Origin: JBGOTP01 sp963717075
GTDB lineage: Bacteria; Acidobacteriota; Vicinamibacteria; Vicinamibacterales; CAVVIG01
DNA: 64,000 nt
Assembly (NCBI GenBank): GCA_963717075.1
Contig: CAVQVI010000002.1
Span: 62,001-126,000, forward strand
Direction of reading: 5' to 3'
The notes under the pieces were generated by a model. That model was not told where the DNA came from. It searched no databases and saw nothing but the letters and a program-made list of their open reading frames with translations. How positions within the stretch are numbered: the first letter of the stretch is position 1; each line of letters starts with the position of its first letter. Below are positions 25,126 to 33,664 of the stretch, piece after piece. The translations under genes were made by a program, and so were the position numbers.

Positions 25126-27396
25126 ATGCGACACCTGTTCATCTGCACGCTGCTTTGTACTCTGCCGATACCAGTACTCGCTCAAACCACGCGTTCACTC
25201 CCTCAGCCGCGCCAGGCCAAGGGTTCGGATCTTTCCAGGAACTCCGCCCTGGTGCTTGACTGGGCAAATCGCCTGATGGCCAACGACCCGAAGGTCCGGG
25301 CAACCGCCGAAGCCGCCCTGGTCCAAGGGGCGGGGCGTTCGCTGCCTTTGCTGAGACGATTCCTCAACCGTGGCAATGAAGACCTGCATCTGAAGACTTT
25401 TGAAATCATCCGGCGGATCGGTCCGCCGGCCATTCCGCTGCTGGTGGACCTGCTTCGGCATGAGCGGGTCTCCATCCGGCGCAGCGCCGTCGATGCCTTG
25501 ATTGACCTGGCGCCCCATACAGAATCGATTCAACCGGCGTTGAGACGGGCACTGAGAGACGAGGATTCGATGGTCGCGGGCGATGCCGCACGTGCCCTGG
25601 GCGCTTTGGGCAAGAGGGCCAGTCCTTCGGTACGCGCTCTCGTCAAGACTCTCTCGCACGAGGATCCATACGTCCGCATCTACGCGGCGGAGGCCTTGGC
25701 GTCCATCGGTCCGAAGGCGGCCGCGGCGACCAAGGACCTCGCCAGAGCCCTGGGCGATCCGATTCCCGGCGTCCGATGGGCGGCGTGTGAGGCCCTCGCA
25801 AGCATCGGCCCGGCCGCGCAGTCCGCTGTGCCGCAGTTGATCGAAGCTCTGAAGGATGAATTCCTCTATGTGCGCATCTTCGCGGCCGGGGCGCTGGGAA
25901 GCATCGGGCCGAAGGCACAGACGGCCCGGGAGGCGCTGAGAGCGGCCGCAAACGATCCCGCACTGCGTGACGAAGCTGAGTGGGCGTTGAATCGAATCGC
26001 TGGCGTCGAGTCTGGAGAGCCTGTCGCCTCACCCGTTGTGCCCGCGCCTTCCGTCGCGCCCCAACCCCAGACGACGGTGGCTCAAACGGGCAATCCTCCG
26101 GTTGACTGGGATACGACCACCGGTCGGAACATCGTCTGGAGCGTCGAGTTGGGAAACGAGACGTTTGGCCGTCCCGTGGTTGCCGGCGATGCGGTCTATG
26201 TGGGCACCGACAACGCCAGGCACATGAACCCCGCCTTCCAGGAAGAGAGCGGCGTGCTCATGGCCTTTCGGGCGACGGATGGCACGTTCCTTTGGCAGGA
26301 CGTGGCCCCGCGAGTGGAGCGCGGCCTGCGGGAGTTCCTGCTGCCTTCGACGACAAGTGCGCCGTATGTGGAAGGGAACCGGTTGTACTATGTCACCGCC
26401 GAGTGCCAACTCCGTTGCCTCGACACGCAGGGTTTCCGCGATGGCGAGAACAATGGTCCGTATCGGGAGGAGGTCTTCCAGGACAACGCTGCGGCCGACA
26501 TCGTCTGGGAGCTGGACATGTGCGCCCGCCTGGGTGTCTTTCCGCATGAAGCCTCCAACAGCGAAGTGTTGCCCGTGGGTGATCTGCTGATGGTCTGTAC
26601 CTCCAACGGCCAGAATGAAGGCCATACGCGCGTCCCATCGCCGCGCGCCCCAAGTCTGATCGCGGTGGACAAGCACTCGGGCGAAGTGGTCTGGCGCGCC
26701 ATCGGCCCGGGCGAGCAGGTGCTGCACGGCCAGTGGTCCAGCCCTGTGGCGGCCAACGTCAACGGGCGCATGCAGGTGCTCTTCGGCGGAGGAGATGGCT
26801 GGCTGCGCGCCTACGACGCGGCGTCGGGTCACGAAGTCTGGCGATTTGACGGCAACCCGAAAGACGCCCGCTGGCTTCCGCGCCCCGGCGTCCTTTCGCG
26901 CAGCTCTATCATTGCTTCACCGGTCTTCGCCGACGGCCGCGTCTTCGTTGCGATGGGACAGAGTCCTGGGCACGGCAACGGACCTTCGTTGATTCATGCG
27001 ATCAGTCCCAACGGCCAGGGAGACGTCACCGAGAGCAGGCTCCTCTGGACTTCTCGCGAGGTCGGTCGCGTGGTGGGAACGCCCATCGCGAAGGACGGTC
27101 TGCTGTACGTTGGGGACCTGGGCGGAACGGTTCATTGTCTGGACGCGGCAACCGGCGCCCACGTCTGGAAGCACGAGACGAACGAGGCCATCTGGGGATG
27201 CCTCCTGCTGGCCGGCGACCGGCTTTACGTTGGGAACGTTGAAGGCAGCATGACCGTTCTTCGTGCCGGACGGCGAAAGGAATTGCTGGCGCAGATCGAG
27301 ATGGATGCGCCGCTCTATTCGCGTCCGGCGCTGATCGGCGATGCGCTTTATCTGGCCACCGCGAACCGGTTGTACCTCATCGCGGCAAAGCCTTAA
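25126..27396 (+). CDS. Exported HEAT-repeat plus PQQ-type beta-propeller protein
   Basis: 756 residues. A signal peptide ends at about residue 20 (CTLLCTLPIPVLAQ). Residues 60-300 are HEAT repeats: PPAIPLLVDLLRHERVSIRR, VRALVKTLSHEDPYVRIYAA, KAAAATKDLARALGDPIPGV and AVPQLIEALKDEFLYVRIFA. After a Pro-rich linker, residues 345-756 form a PQQ-like propeller: NIVWSVELGNETFGRPVVAG, VDKHSGEVVWRAIGPGEQVL, LRAYDAASGHEVWRFDGNPK and VHCLDAATGAHVWKHETNEA. No quinoprotein dehydrogenase active site was recognised, so a scaffold or binding role is likely. The ATG at 25126 begins the signal peptide. Confidence 0.85.
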   Translation: MRHLFICTLLCTLPIPVLAQTTRSLPQPRQAKGSDLSRNSALVLDWANRLMANDPKVRATAEAALVQGAGRSLPLLRRFLNRGNEDLHLKTFEIIRRIGPPAIPLLVDLLRHERVSIRRSAVDALIDLAPHTESIQPALRRALRDEDSMVAGDAARALGALGKRASPSVRALVKTLSHEDPYVRIYAAEALASIGPKAAAATKDLARALGDPIPGVRWAACEALASIGPAAQSAVPQLIEALKDEFLYVRIFAAGALGSIGPKAQTAREALRAAANDPALRDEAEWALNRIAGVESGEPVASPVVPAPSVAPQPQTTVAQTGNPPVDWDTTTGRNIVWSVELGNETFGRPVVAGDAVYVGTDNARHMNPAFQEESGVLMAFRATDGTFLWQDVAPRVERGLREFLLPSTTSAPYVEGNRLYYVTAECQLRCLDTQGFRDGENNGPYREEVFQDNAAADIVWELDMCARLGVFPHEASNSEVLPVGDLLMVCTSNGQNEGHTRVPSPRAPSLIAVDKHSGEVVWRAIGPGEQVLHGQWSSPVAANVNGRMQVLFGGGDGWLRAYDAASGHEVWRFDGNPKDARWLPRPGVLSRSSIIASPVFADGRVFVAMGQSPGHGNGPSLIHAISPNGQGDVTESRLLWTSREVGRVVGTPIAKDGLLYVGDLGGTVHCLDAATGAHVWKHETNEAIWGCLLLAGDRLYVGNVEGSMTVLRAGRRKELLAQIEMDAPLYSRPALIGDALYLATANRLYLIAAKP

Positions 27397-27414
27397 CGGC
27401 AGTAACACCTATAG

Positions 27415-27462
27415 CAGGGGACATTTCTATCGAGTTAACGCAGGGGACATTTCTAACGAGCT
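27415..27462. repeat. Tandem repeat of AGGGGACATTTCTA, transposon-end-like
   Basis: Two 22-base copies (20 of 22 identical) lie at 27415-27436 and 27441-27462, separated by four bases. The word GGGGACATTTCTA is typical of the ends of some insertion sequences. No transposase is adjacent, so it is probably a solo end. Confidence 0.5.
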
Positions 27463-27602
27463 TTGACTCGAGCCCTCGGTAATATCGTCGAGGCCTGAGT
27501 CGACCTCGGTAATTGACAGGCCGACTCAAAGGTCATAGCCTGTGCTTTCGCGAAATCGTCTTGACGGAGAAATCTGTCGTACCCCGGAAGCAGAGGACAT
27601 CC

Positions 27603-28658
27603 ATGAGATCTTCGCGGAGACGCTTTCTTCTCGCTACGGCAGCGGCTGGCGGGACGTTCCTCGGTCGGCACAGGGCAGCGGCAAATGCTGGACCGCTGGA
27701 GGCGGCGGCGTCGAACGCGGCCGGTCCTTCGCCCGTGCCAGGAGGCGAGGCGGTTGCGGGCCAAGCCATCGACACCAGAGTCCCGACGGCTGAAGAAATC
27801 CTCAACTTCTATCGCACGCGCCGGAACTGGGGCCGTTGGGGCCCCGACGATCAGGTGGGCGCCGTCAACCTGATTACGCCGCAAAAGCGCGTAGCCGCCG
27901 CAGCGCTCGTGAGAACCGGGCGGACAGTGTCATTGGGCCGCGTTTTCGAACCGCCCCAACATTTCGTTCGCATTACGCCGGCCGCGGCCAACGTCGGCGG
28001 CGGCTTCATGCAGGATTACTACGGGTATATCTATCATGGCTCGGCCATCACGCATGTCGACGCGCTGTGCCACAGCTGGATTCGGGAGGGCATGTGGAAC
28101 GGCCGCGATCCCGCGAAAGAGATCGATACCCGCGGAGCGCGTTTTGGCGACATCACCGCGTGGAGCTCACGTCTCATTACACGTGGCGTCCTTATCGATG
28201 TCCCTCGTCATCGTCGCGAACCGCACGTCACGGCAGAGAAACCTGTTCACGGATGGGAACTCGAGGAGATCGCCAAGGCGCAAGGCGTCGATGTCGGTGC
28301 GGGTGACGCGTTGCTCGTCTACACTGGGCGCGAGGCGTACGAGCGCGCTCCCTCCAAGCAACCCAACCGACGCCCGGGGTTGCACGCGTCGTGCGCCAAG
28401 TTCATCCGCGACCGTGACGTCGCCGTGCTCGTGTGGGACATGCTGGATGCGTGCGATGAGGTGTGCGGACCCGACAAGCCGGATCGCGTGCATGCGGTGA
28501 TCGCCAACTTCGGCGTCGCCCTCGTCGACAATGCGCTGCTCGAGCCTCTCGCCGCGGCATGCCTGGAGGAGCGACGGTACGAATTCATGTTCGTCGCTCT
28601 GCCCTTGAGAGTCTTGCGTGGAAGCGGAAGCGCCGCCAACCCGACGGCCATCTTCTAA
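27603..28658 (+). CDS. Cyclase family protein (kynurenine-formamidase-like), Tat-exported
   Basis: 351 residues. A twin-arginine signal RRRFLLATAAAGGTFLG covers residues 5-28. The metal-binding motif of the cyclase/formamidase family appears as HGSAITHVDALCH (HxGTxxDxxxH variant with Ser-Ala). RGVLIDVPRHR, GDALLVYTG and HAVIANFGVALVDNALLEPL follow as in the family. Members hydrolyse amides or cyclic compounds; the substrate is open. The Tat signal implies folding with cofactor before export. The chosen ATG begins the signal; frames further upstream lack support. Confidence 0.85.
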   Translation: MRSSRRRFLLATAAAGGTFLGRHRAAANAGPLEAAASNAAGPSPVPGGEAVAGQAIDTRVPTAEEILNFYRTRRNWGRWGPDDQVGAVNLITPQKRVAAAALVRTGRTVSLGRVFEPPQHFVRITPAAANVGGGFMQDYYGYIYHGSAITHVDALCHSWIREGMWNGRDPAKEIDTRGARFGDITAWSSRLITRGVLIDVPRHRREPHVTAEKPVHGWELEEIAKAQGVDVGAGDALLVYTGREAYERAPSKQPNRRPGLHASCAKFIRDRDVAVLVWDMLDACDEVCGPDKPDRVHAVIANFGVALVDNALLEPLAAACLEERRYEFMFVALPLRVLRGSGSAANPTAIF

Positions 28659-28659
28659 C

Positions 28660-29061
28660 GTGGCTGTTCGTTACGAGATCGGAGATATTCTCGCCCGGGC
28701 TGCGGACGAAGGCGAGCTACGCGTGCGGCTTCGTTCTCCGGCGATGCCGCCCCGGTGCACAGCCTGCGCGTTCGTCAAGGGCACGCCGGCGAACAATAGC
28801 CTGGAGACCGTCCTAGACGCTTTGGGCTGCACGATCGAGGACGTGCCGTTCATGTGTCACCAGCATTTCGATGATGCCGGCAGACCAGTCGATCTGTGTT
28901 CCGGCTGGGTATTCGCCAGGGAGAGCCGGGCTGCATTGCAATCGCTGACCGGCGGGACGTTGCCATCTCCCATGTCCGCGCGCGAAACGGCTGCGCAGGA
29001 CCTTATCGACGAGGAGCGTTCCGTCGCCGAGCAGGGAGAGCACCGGGACGATGGGCGGTAA
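28660..29061 (+). CDS. Cysteine-rich hypothetical protein
   Basis: 133 residues from a GTG three bases after the cyclase stop, so probably cotranscribed. The N-terminal half is helical. The middle has PPRCTACAFVKGTPANNSLE, then LGCTIEDVPFMCHQH and PVDLCSGWVF: five cysteines and two histidines in spacing suited to a zinc or iron-sulfur site. The C-terminal 50 residues are polar. Similar small proteins occur in phages and actinobacteria as hypotheticals; I do not recognise a defined function. A longer frame from 28618 would overlap the cyclase gene. Confidence 0.6.
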   Translation: MAVRYEIGDILARAADEGELRVRLRSPAMPPRCTACAFVKGTPANNSLETVLDALGCTIEDVPFMCHQHFDDAGRPVDLCSGWVFARESRAALQSLTGGTLPSPMSARETAAQDLIDEERSVAEQGEHRDDGR

Positions 29062-29180
29062 GGCCTCAACGGGTTGACCGTGCTTGATTCGCACCGCCAG
29101 ACGTGAGGGCTGGCAAACTGGGCCGGCCGATCACATCCCCATCGATCCAATCGACCAGCACGATCGTTAGAGCACGATCG

Positions 29181-29391
29181 TTAACCGTGCAGGTAAGGTG
29201 CTTGCGCCGATTGATCTGAGTTCGCCCGTCGAACCGCCCCCGGAGGGAACCCGAGAAATCGCTTGAACGCCCGGCTGAACGCGGCCTCCGACTCGTAGCC
29301 GAGACGACTCGCCATCTCGCTGACCGGTGCATCTTCTTCTTTCAGCCACGTCAAGGCGACATGCATGCCGCCAGCGCGCGACGTAGTCGAA
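29181..29391 (-). pseudogene. AraC family regulator, C-terminal relic cut by the toxin-antitoxin insertion
   Basis: The minus strand reads YVARWR, a one-base break, then MHVALTWLKEEDAPVSEMAS and RLGYESEAAFSRAFKRFLGF, the second helix-turn-helix of an AraC/XylS regulator with its PP..RR end. The N-terminal part ends where the duplicated toxin-antitoxin block begins (29392). The insertion therefore interrupted this gene. Confidence 0.75.
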
Positions 29392-29453
29392 GGGGCAGAG
29401 ACAGGCCTGCACGTCGGTCTTATTGCAGACCAGAATATGATATAATACAGGCC

Positions 29454-29696
29454 ATGAAGATGGTCTCAATTCAAAGCCTGAAAGCGCGACTGTCAGCAGT
29501 GGTCACCGAGGCTGAATCCGGAGAGACGGTCATCATTACCCGCCACAACGCGCCGGTGGCCCAATTGAGCCCCGCTCGGACGCAGTCAGTCCATCGCGGC
29601 AAGAACGTGGGGAGCGGCCGCATTAGAGCAGCGCTGAAGCGCGGGACAAAGGGCCGATACTTGGAAATCCTCTTGGAGGACAGGGGCAACCGTTGA
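29454..29696 (+). CDS. Type II antitoxin, Phd/YefM family (copy B)
   Basis: 80 residues, identical to copy A except for three substitutions: VVTEAESGE versus VVAEAESGE, RHNAPVAQ versus RHNVPVAQ, and GKNVGSG versus GKNAGSG. Phd/YefM fold. The stop overlaps the toxin start. Cross-neutralisation with the copy A toxin is likely because the toxins are nearly identical. Confidence 0.85.
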   Translation: MKMVSIQSLKARLSAVVTEAESGETVIITRHNAPVAQLSPARTQSVHRGKNVGSGRIRAALKRGTKGRYLEILLEDRGNR

Positions 29697-30136
29697 GCGG
29701 TCATCCTGAAGAGGCCCCGAGCCACCGTCGGTTGTATCTCGATACGTCCGCCTATCTCTGTATCCTGCTCGCCGAAGAAGGGTCGGAGGGCCTCTCCAGG
29801 GAAACCGACGGGGCGGAGTTGTTGTCAAGCGTCATTCTGATCCTCGAGGCCAGACGAAATCTGATCCGGTTGGCGAGGGAAGGCGCGCTCAAGCCGGAAC
29901 GGTACAAGACCTGCATCGAGCGTGTGGAACAGGATGCGAGTCTCTTTGTGTTACGAGATCTGACGTTGGATCTTTGCCAATCCCACCTCATGCCTGCCGT
30001 CACGACACCACGATCGCTCGACCTTGTCCATCTGTGGTCGGCGCTCTGGTTCCATGCCGGCGAACGGATCGAGCGTTTTGTCACGAGGGACGGGCCGCAG
30101 GAACAGGCCGCCAGGGAACTGGGTCTGCCGGTGTGA
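29693..30136 (+). CDS. PIN-domain toxin (copy B)
   Basis: 147 residues with the same PIN features as copy A (LYLDTSAYLCILLAEE, ILEARRNL, LDLVHLWSALWFHAG). Differences include EEAPSH for GEAQSH, ERYK for EQYK, SHLMP for SNLMP and LWSAL for LRSAL. The acidic residues are kept, so both copies could be active. It starts at a TTG overlapping the antitoxin stop. Confidence 0.82.
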   Translation: MSGHPEEAPSHRRLYLDTSAYLCILLAEEGSEGLSRETDGAELLSSVILILEARRNLIRLAREGALKPERYKTCIERVEQDASLFVLRDLTLDLCQSHLMPAVTTPRSLDLVHLWSALWFHAGERIERFVTRDGPQEQAARELGLPV

Positions 30137-30497
30137 ACCAGACGGCGTGGTCTGCGGTGGTGATCCGCCAGCACTCGTTCCCGCCGAGAATTCGACGTGC
30201 AATCGTTCTCTAGGTCCATTCCGGAGACATGGGTAACAGTTTCGGGCAGAACGGGTTCTCGATCGGTTCCAACCGAGCGATCGTTCCACTGCCACATGTC
30301 CGCCCGCTGTTCGGCCACGATGCCCACCGCACAGGACGCCGGAGACATCCGGTCCTCAGGCGGCCTCACCGATGAGCCAGGGTCGAAAATCACTTGCGAT
30401 CACGGCGGGCTGTTCGATGGAGCCGGGAACAAAATAGATGTCCACCGCGCAGCCTCCCGAACGTCGTAGATAGCGACGGACCACAACAGGAGGCGTT
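30137..30497. other. Intergenic region with a recurring DFRPWLI C-terminal relic
   Basis: After the end of the duplication, the minus strand at about 30359-30420 reads VIASDFRPWLIGEAA and a stop. This resembles DFRNWLIREAA at 5103 and DDCRPWLIS near 7500. It is probably the tail of a lost element gene. ACAGGAGGCG immediately precedes the YCII gene start. Confidence 0.4.
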
Positions 30498-30839
30498 ATG
30501 AGCGAATTCGTGTATTTGTATCGTGGTGGACAGCGGATGCCGGGATCGCCGGAGCAGGCGCAGCAGCAGATGCAAAAATGGATGGGGTGGCTGAAGGATC
30601 TGACCGCCAAGGGGCACATCAAGGACCCGGGTCATCCGCTCGAGAGCACGGGCAAGATCGTCGCCGGGAACCCGAAGATCGTGACCGACGGCCCGTTCGC
30701 GGAAGCCAAGGACATGATCGGCGGCTACACCATCGTGCACGCCCCCGATCTCACGCACGCTGCGGAGCTGACAACCGGCTGTCCGATCTTTGACGTCGGC
30801 GGCACCGTCGAGGTCCGTCCGATCCTGCAGATGGGATAG
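30498..30839 (+). CDS. YCII (DGPF-type) domain protein
   Basis: 113 residues: FVYLYRGG, QQMQKWMGWLKDLTAKGHIK, GKIVAGNPKIVTDGPFAEAK and GGYTIVHAPDLTHAAEL. The TDGPFAEAK block is the DGPF signature. These proteins are typically encoded next to ECF42 sigma factors, and here the sigma gene begins two bases after the stop. The protein may be a ligand or stress sensor that works with the sigma factor, which is inferred from that known association. GGAGG precedes the ATG. Confidence 0.92.
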   Translation: MSEFVYLYRGGQRMPGSPEQAQQQMQKWMGWLKDLTAKGHIKDPGHPLESTGKIVAGNPKIVTDGPFAEAKDMIGGYTIVHAPDLTHAAELTTGCPIFDVGGTVEVRPILQMG

Positions 30840-30841
30840 AC

Positions 30842-32125
30842 GTGGAGCTCGACGACCATCTTTTCCGCCGGGAGTCGGGTCGGATGGTCGCCGCGCTGAC
30901 GCGGCTCTTCGGCGTCCACAACCTCGCGCTGGCAGAAGACGTCGTCCAGGACGCCTTCTGCCGCGCGCTGGAGGTGTGGAAATTCAGAGGCCTTCCCGAC
31001 AACCCGTCGGCGTGGCTCATGGCGACGGCCAAGAACCGCGCGATCGACGTCCTTCGACGTGACCGCACCGCCCGCACGTTTGCCCCGGAGCTCGGCCGCC
31101 TGCTCGAGAGCGAGTGGACGCTCGCCTCCATCGTGGAGGAGTCGCTGGACGGGTCGGCGGTCAACGACGACATGCTGCGGATGATGTTCTCCTGCTGCCA
31201 TCCGCGAATCTCCGAGGACGCGCAGGTCGGGCTCGTGCTGCACATCCTCTGCGGCTTCAGCGTAAGTGAGGTCGCAGCGGCGTTTCTGAGCAGCGACGCG
31301 GCCGTACACAAGCGAATCTCGCGGGCCAAGAAAGTGCTCGGCCAGTCGAAGCGGCTGTTCGATCTCCGCGACGCGGACTTCGTCGCCCGTCTCTCCGCAG
31401 TGCACCGCGCGCTGTATTTGCTCTTCAACGAGGGCTACCACGGCGCCTCCTCCGAGTCGGCCGTGCGGGCCGAGCTGTGCCACGAGGCGATCCGTCTGGT
31501 GATGCTGCTCGTCGATCATCCGCTGGCCGGCACGCCGGCGACGCGCGCGCTGGCCGCGCTGATGTGCCTTCACGCGGCGCGACTTCCGTCGCGGGTGAAC
31601 GCGGCGGGGCAGTTGAGCGCGCTCGACGACCAGGATCGATCGCGGTGGGACATGACCCTCGTGGCCGAGGGTCAACGACTGCTCGACCTGTCGGCCGCGG
31701 GAGACGAGCTGACCGAGTATCACATCGAGGCGGCGATTGCCGCGGTCCATGCGAACGCACCGCGGGTCGAGGACACGGACTGGACGCGGATCGTCGCGCT
31801 CTACGATCGCCTTGTGGCGATCCGGCCGTCTCCGGTCGTCGCGCTCAATCGTGCGATTGCCGTGGCGCAGCGCGATGGTCCCGAGCGGGGTCTTGAGGCG
31901 GTCAAGGCGATTGCCGGCGTCGAGCGACTCGCGGCGTATCCGTTCTATGCCGCGACGCTCGGCGAGCTCGAGCTCCGGAGCGGCAGGCCCGATGCCGCAC
32001 GCGGGCATTTTCGTGCGGCGCTGTCGCTGGCGCGGAACCCGATGGAGCGTCGCTTCTTCGAGCAGCGGGTGGCGGCGTGCGAGACGGTCAGTCCAGCCGC
32101 AGGCCGCGCCGTGTCGCGACCTTGA
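30842..32125 (+). CDS. ECF42-type RNA polymerase sigma factor with C-terminal extension
   Basis: 427 residues. Residues 10-185 are sigma regions 2 and 4 (ALAEDVVQDAFCRALEVWKF, AWLMATAKNRAIDVLRR, CGFSVSEVAAAFLSSDAAVH, KRISRAKKVLG). The long C-terminal domain (DUF6596 plus TPR-like helices) reads LYLLFNEGYHGASS, IRLVMLLVDHPLAG, ALYDRLVAIRPSPVVALNRA and LGELELRSGRPDAARGHF. ECF42 factors carry this domain instead of a separate anti-sigma factor. It starts at a GTG directly after the YCII gene. Confidence 0.92.
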   Translation: MELDDHLFRRESGRMVAALTRLFGVHNLALAEDVVQDAFCRALEVWKFRGLPDNPSAWLMATAKNRAIDVLRRDRTARTFAPELGRLLESEWTLASIVEESLDGSAVNDDMLRMMFSCCHPRISEDAQVGLVLHILCGFSVSEVAAAFLSSDAAVHKRISRAKKVLGQSKRLFDLRDADFVARLSAVHRALYLLFNEGYHGASSESAVRAELCHEAIRLVMLLVDHPLAGTPATRALAALMCLHAARLPSRVNAAGQLSALDDQDRSRWDMTLVAEGQRLLDLSAAGDELTEYHIEAAIAAVHANAPRVEDTDWTRIVALYDRLVAIRPSPVVALNRAIAVAQRDGPERGLEAVKAIAGVERLAAYPFYAATLGELELRSGRPDAARGHFRAALSLARNPMERRFFEQRVAACETVSPAAGRAVSRP

Positions 32126-32182
32126 CGGCCTTGGATTTTGAGGATCCTTGCAATTATGACTATATCTGGTCACAATAAGACT

Positions 32183-32443
32183 ATGAGGCAGGTGCGGATT
32201 GCGGAACTCAAGGCGCGGCTCAGCGAGTACCTGCGTGCTGTCCGCCGGGGCGAGACGATTGCGGTACTGGACCGCGAAACGCCTGTCGCTCAGATTGTGC
32301 CCGTTCGCGATCGGACAGCGCTTCGAATCCGCAAACCGGCACCTGGCGTGCCGCCGCCGAACCGCGTGCCGCTACCCAAGCCCCTGAAAATCAACATCGA
32401 CGTCGTGCAACTGCTATTGGAAGAGCGACAATCGCATCGATGA
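32183..32443 (+). CDS. Type II antitoxin, Phd/YefM family
   Basis: 86 residues beginning MRQVRIAELKARLSEYLRAV followed by RRGETIAVLDRETPVAQIVP, a Phd/YefM core. The tail is Pro-rich (PAPGVPPPNRVPLPKP). The stop overlaps the PIN start (ATGA). Upstream, TATGACTATA and AAGACTATG form a loose repeat that could be an operator. The ATG at 32183 starts the conserved core; earlier in-frame starts at 32138 and 32156 lack support. Confidence 0.82.
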   Translation: MRQVRIAELKARLSEYLRAVRRGETIAVLDRETPVAQIVPVRDRTALRIRKPAPGVPPPNRVPLPKPLKINIDVVQLLLEERQSHR

Positions 32444-32865
32444 TCGCGTACGTCGACGCTTCGGTGTTGTTGCGAGTGGCGTTGCGACAACCGGACGCAT
32501 TGCCCGAATGGCGACAGATTCAGCAGGGCGTGTCGAGCGCGTTGACGATGACGGAGAGCCTTCGCACGTTGGATCGTGTACGCCTGCGTGCGAAGCTGTC
32601 GGATGAGGAGGTGGCCGGCCGACGCGCCACGATCCTACAACTGATTGCGTCGTTGGAACTCGTGGAAATCGATGCCGTGGTTCTCGACCGTGCGGCGCAG
32701 CCGATGCCAACCGAGCTCGGAACGCTCGATGCGATTCACCTTACCACGGCGCTCCTCTGGAAAGAGATGTCGCGCGTGGAGCTGACGATGGCAACACACG
32801 ACGGGGCGCTCGGCCTTGCGGCGCGCGCGCACGGGCTGCCAGTTGTGGGACTTTCACAAGCGTGA
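32440..32865 (+). CDS. PIN-domain toxin (VapC-type)
   Basis: 141 residues: IAYVDASVLLRVALRQPDAL (first Asp), SSALTMTESLRTLDRVRL (Glu), LGTLDAIHLTTALLW (DxxH) and LTMATHDGALGLAARAHG (last Asp). This is the fourth PIN module in the window and is not closely related to the other three. The ATG overlaps the antitoxin stop. Confidence 0.85.
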   Translation: MIAYVDASVLLRVALRQPDALPEWRQIQQGVSSALTMTESLRTLDRVRLRAKLSDEEVAGRRATILQLIASLELVEIDAVVLDRAAQPMPTELGTLDAIHLTTALLWKEMSRVELTMATHDGALGLAARAHGLPVVGLSQA

Positions 32866-32929
32866 TGCTGCCCACCTGCGCAAATATTGGCACTGCGAGC
32901 TGCAGGCGCGTCCCGCCGGTGCCACGACT

Positions 32930-32947
32930 GGCGGTACCGGTACCGCC
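32930..32947. promoter_or_regulatory. Perfect 18-base palindrome between convergent genes
   Basis: GGCGGTACCGGTACCGCC is a perfect palindrome lying between the end of the PIN gene and the end of the minus-strand membrane-protein gene. It could form a bidirectional hairpin or serve as a protein site. There is no T tract on either side, so a terminator is only possible. Confidence 0.35.
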
Positions 32948-33011
32948 GTGCCGTGACACCATGTGCGGGAGCGTAGTGTTCGCGACGGTCCGCAACGATC
33001 TCGAGGCCGTG

Positions 33012-33654
33012 TTACAGCATCAGCGTCAGCATGCCAGTCGCCACCAGCGCGGCCGCCCAGATCAGATCGAGGTTCAACCACGCGCGGCGCAGGATGCCGA
33101 CGCCAAGCTTCTCGAACACCAGCACCGCGACAAACGCGGTCACCGCCAGGTAGCCCACGGCGTGCAGGCCGGTTGCGAGGAACGCAGCTCCTGCGCCTGC
33201 CCCTGCGGCGGGCATGTGGTGCGCGTGTTCCCCCGCTCCGGACATCGACATGCCCACGAACACCGGCACCACCATGAGCCCGGCGCCGTGGGCTGTGGCC
33301 ATCAGGAACGACCACACCGTGAGCCCGCCCATGCTCACGCGCATGCCCGCCCAGCGCGGATGGCGGTGACGAAAGAAGCGAAGGACGCCAAGCGAGACGA
33401 GAACGCCGGCCAACGGCCAACGCAGCCAGCCTAGCGGGATCACGGCTCCGATGACCAGCGCGAGCGCCGACCGCGGCGGCCACGGCCAGCGCATGCCCCG
33501 CTCCCAGCGGCACGAGCGCCCGGAGCACCGCACCGCGGCGGCGCTCCTGCATCCCGAGCGCCACCGCAAACAGCCATCCCATTCCAGGATTGATGCCGTG
33601 AAAGGCCCCGAGCGCCATCAGCATCGCCCACGACGTCGTCATCTCGGTCGTCAT
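33012..33654 (-). CDS. Polytopic membrane protein, one apparent frameshift
   Basis: The N-terminal part reads SWAMLMALGAFHGINPGMGW, FAVALGMQERRRGAVLRALV, PLGAGHALAVAAAV; after a break near 33470 it continues ALALVIGAVIPLGWLRWPLA, FFRHRHPRWAGMRVSMGGL, WSFLMATAHGAGLMVVPVFV and ends ALVATGMLTLML. Six or so hydrophobic segments and conserved histidines (FHG, GHA, HRH, AHG) suggest a metal- or small-anion-related transporter, but I do not recognise a characterised family. It follows the SBP56 gene by ten bases and is probably in the same operon. Confidence 0.65.
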
Positions 33655-33664
33655 GACGCACCTC

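Larger units (their letters stand above)
29392..30209 (+). repeat. Toxin-antitoxin duplication, copy B
   Basis: This block is nearly identical to 13631-14450 apart from scattered substitutions and small indels in the leader. The promoter region has TATAAT (29441-29446) where copy A has TACGAT, so copy B may be transcribed more strongly. It is flanked by an AraC relic on the left. Confidence 0.85.

Noticed and set aside
13695..30136. The two Phd-PIN copies as a composite transposon around 14-29 kb
   Set aside because: The copies are in direct orientation without transposase or terminal repeats, and the DNA between them is ordinary chromosomal genes and unrelated relics.
30725..32173. A 482-codon minus-strand frame opposite the ECF42 sigma gene
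   Set aside because: It overlaps both the YCII and sigma genes, is Arg-rich and has no recognisable domain.
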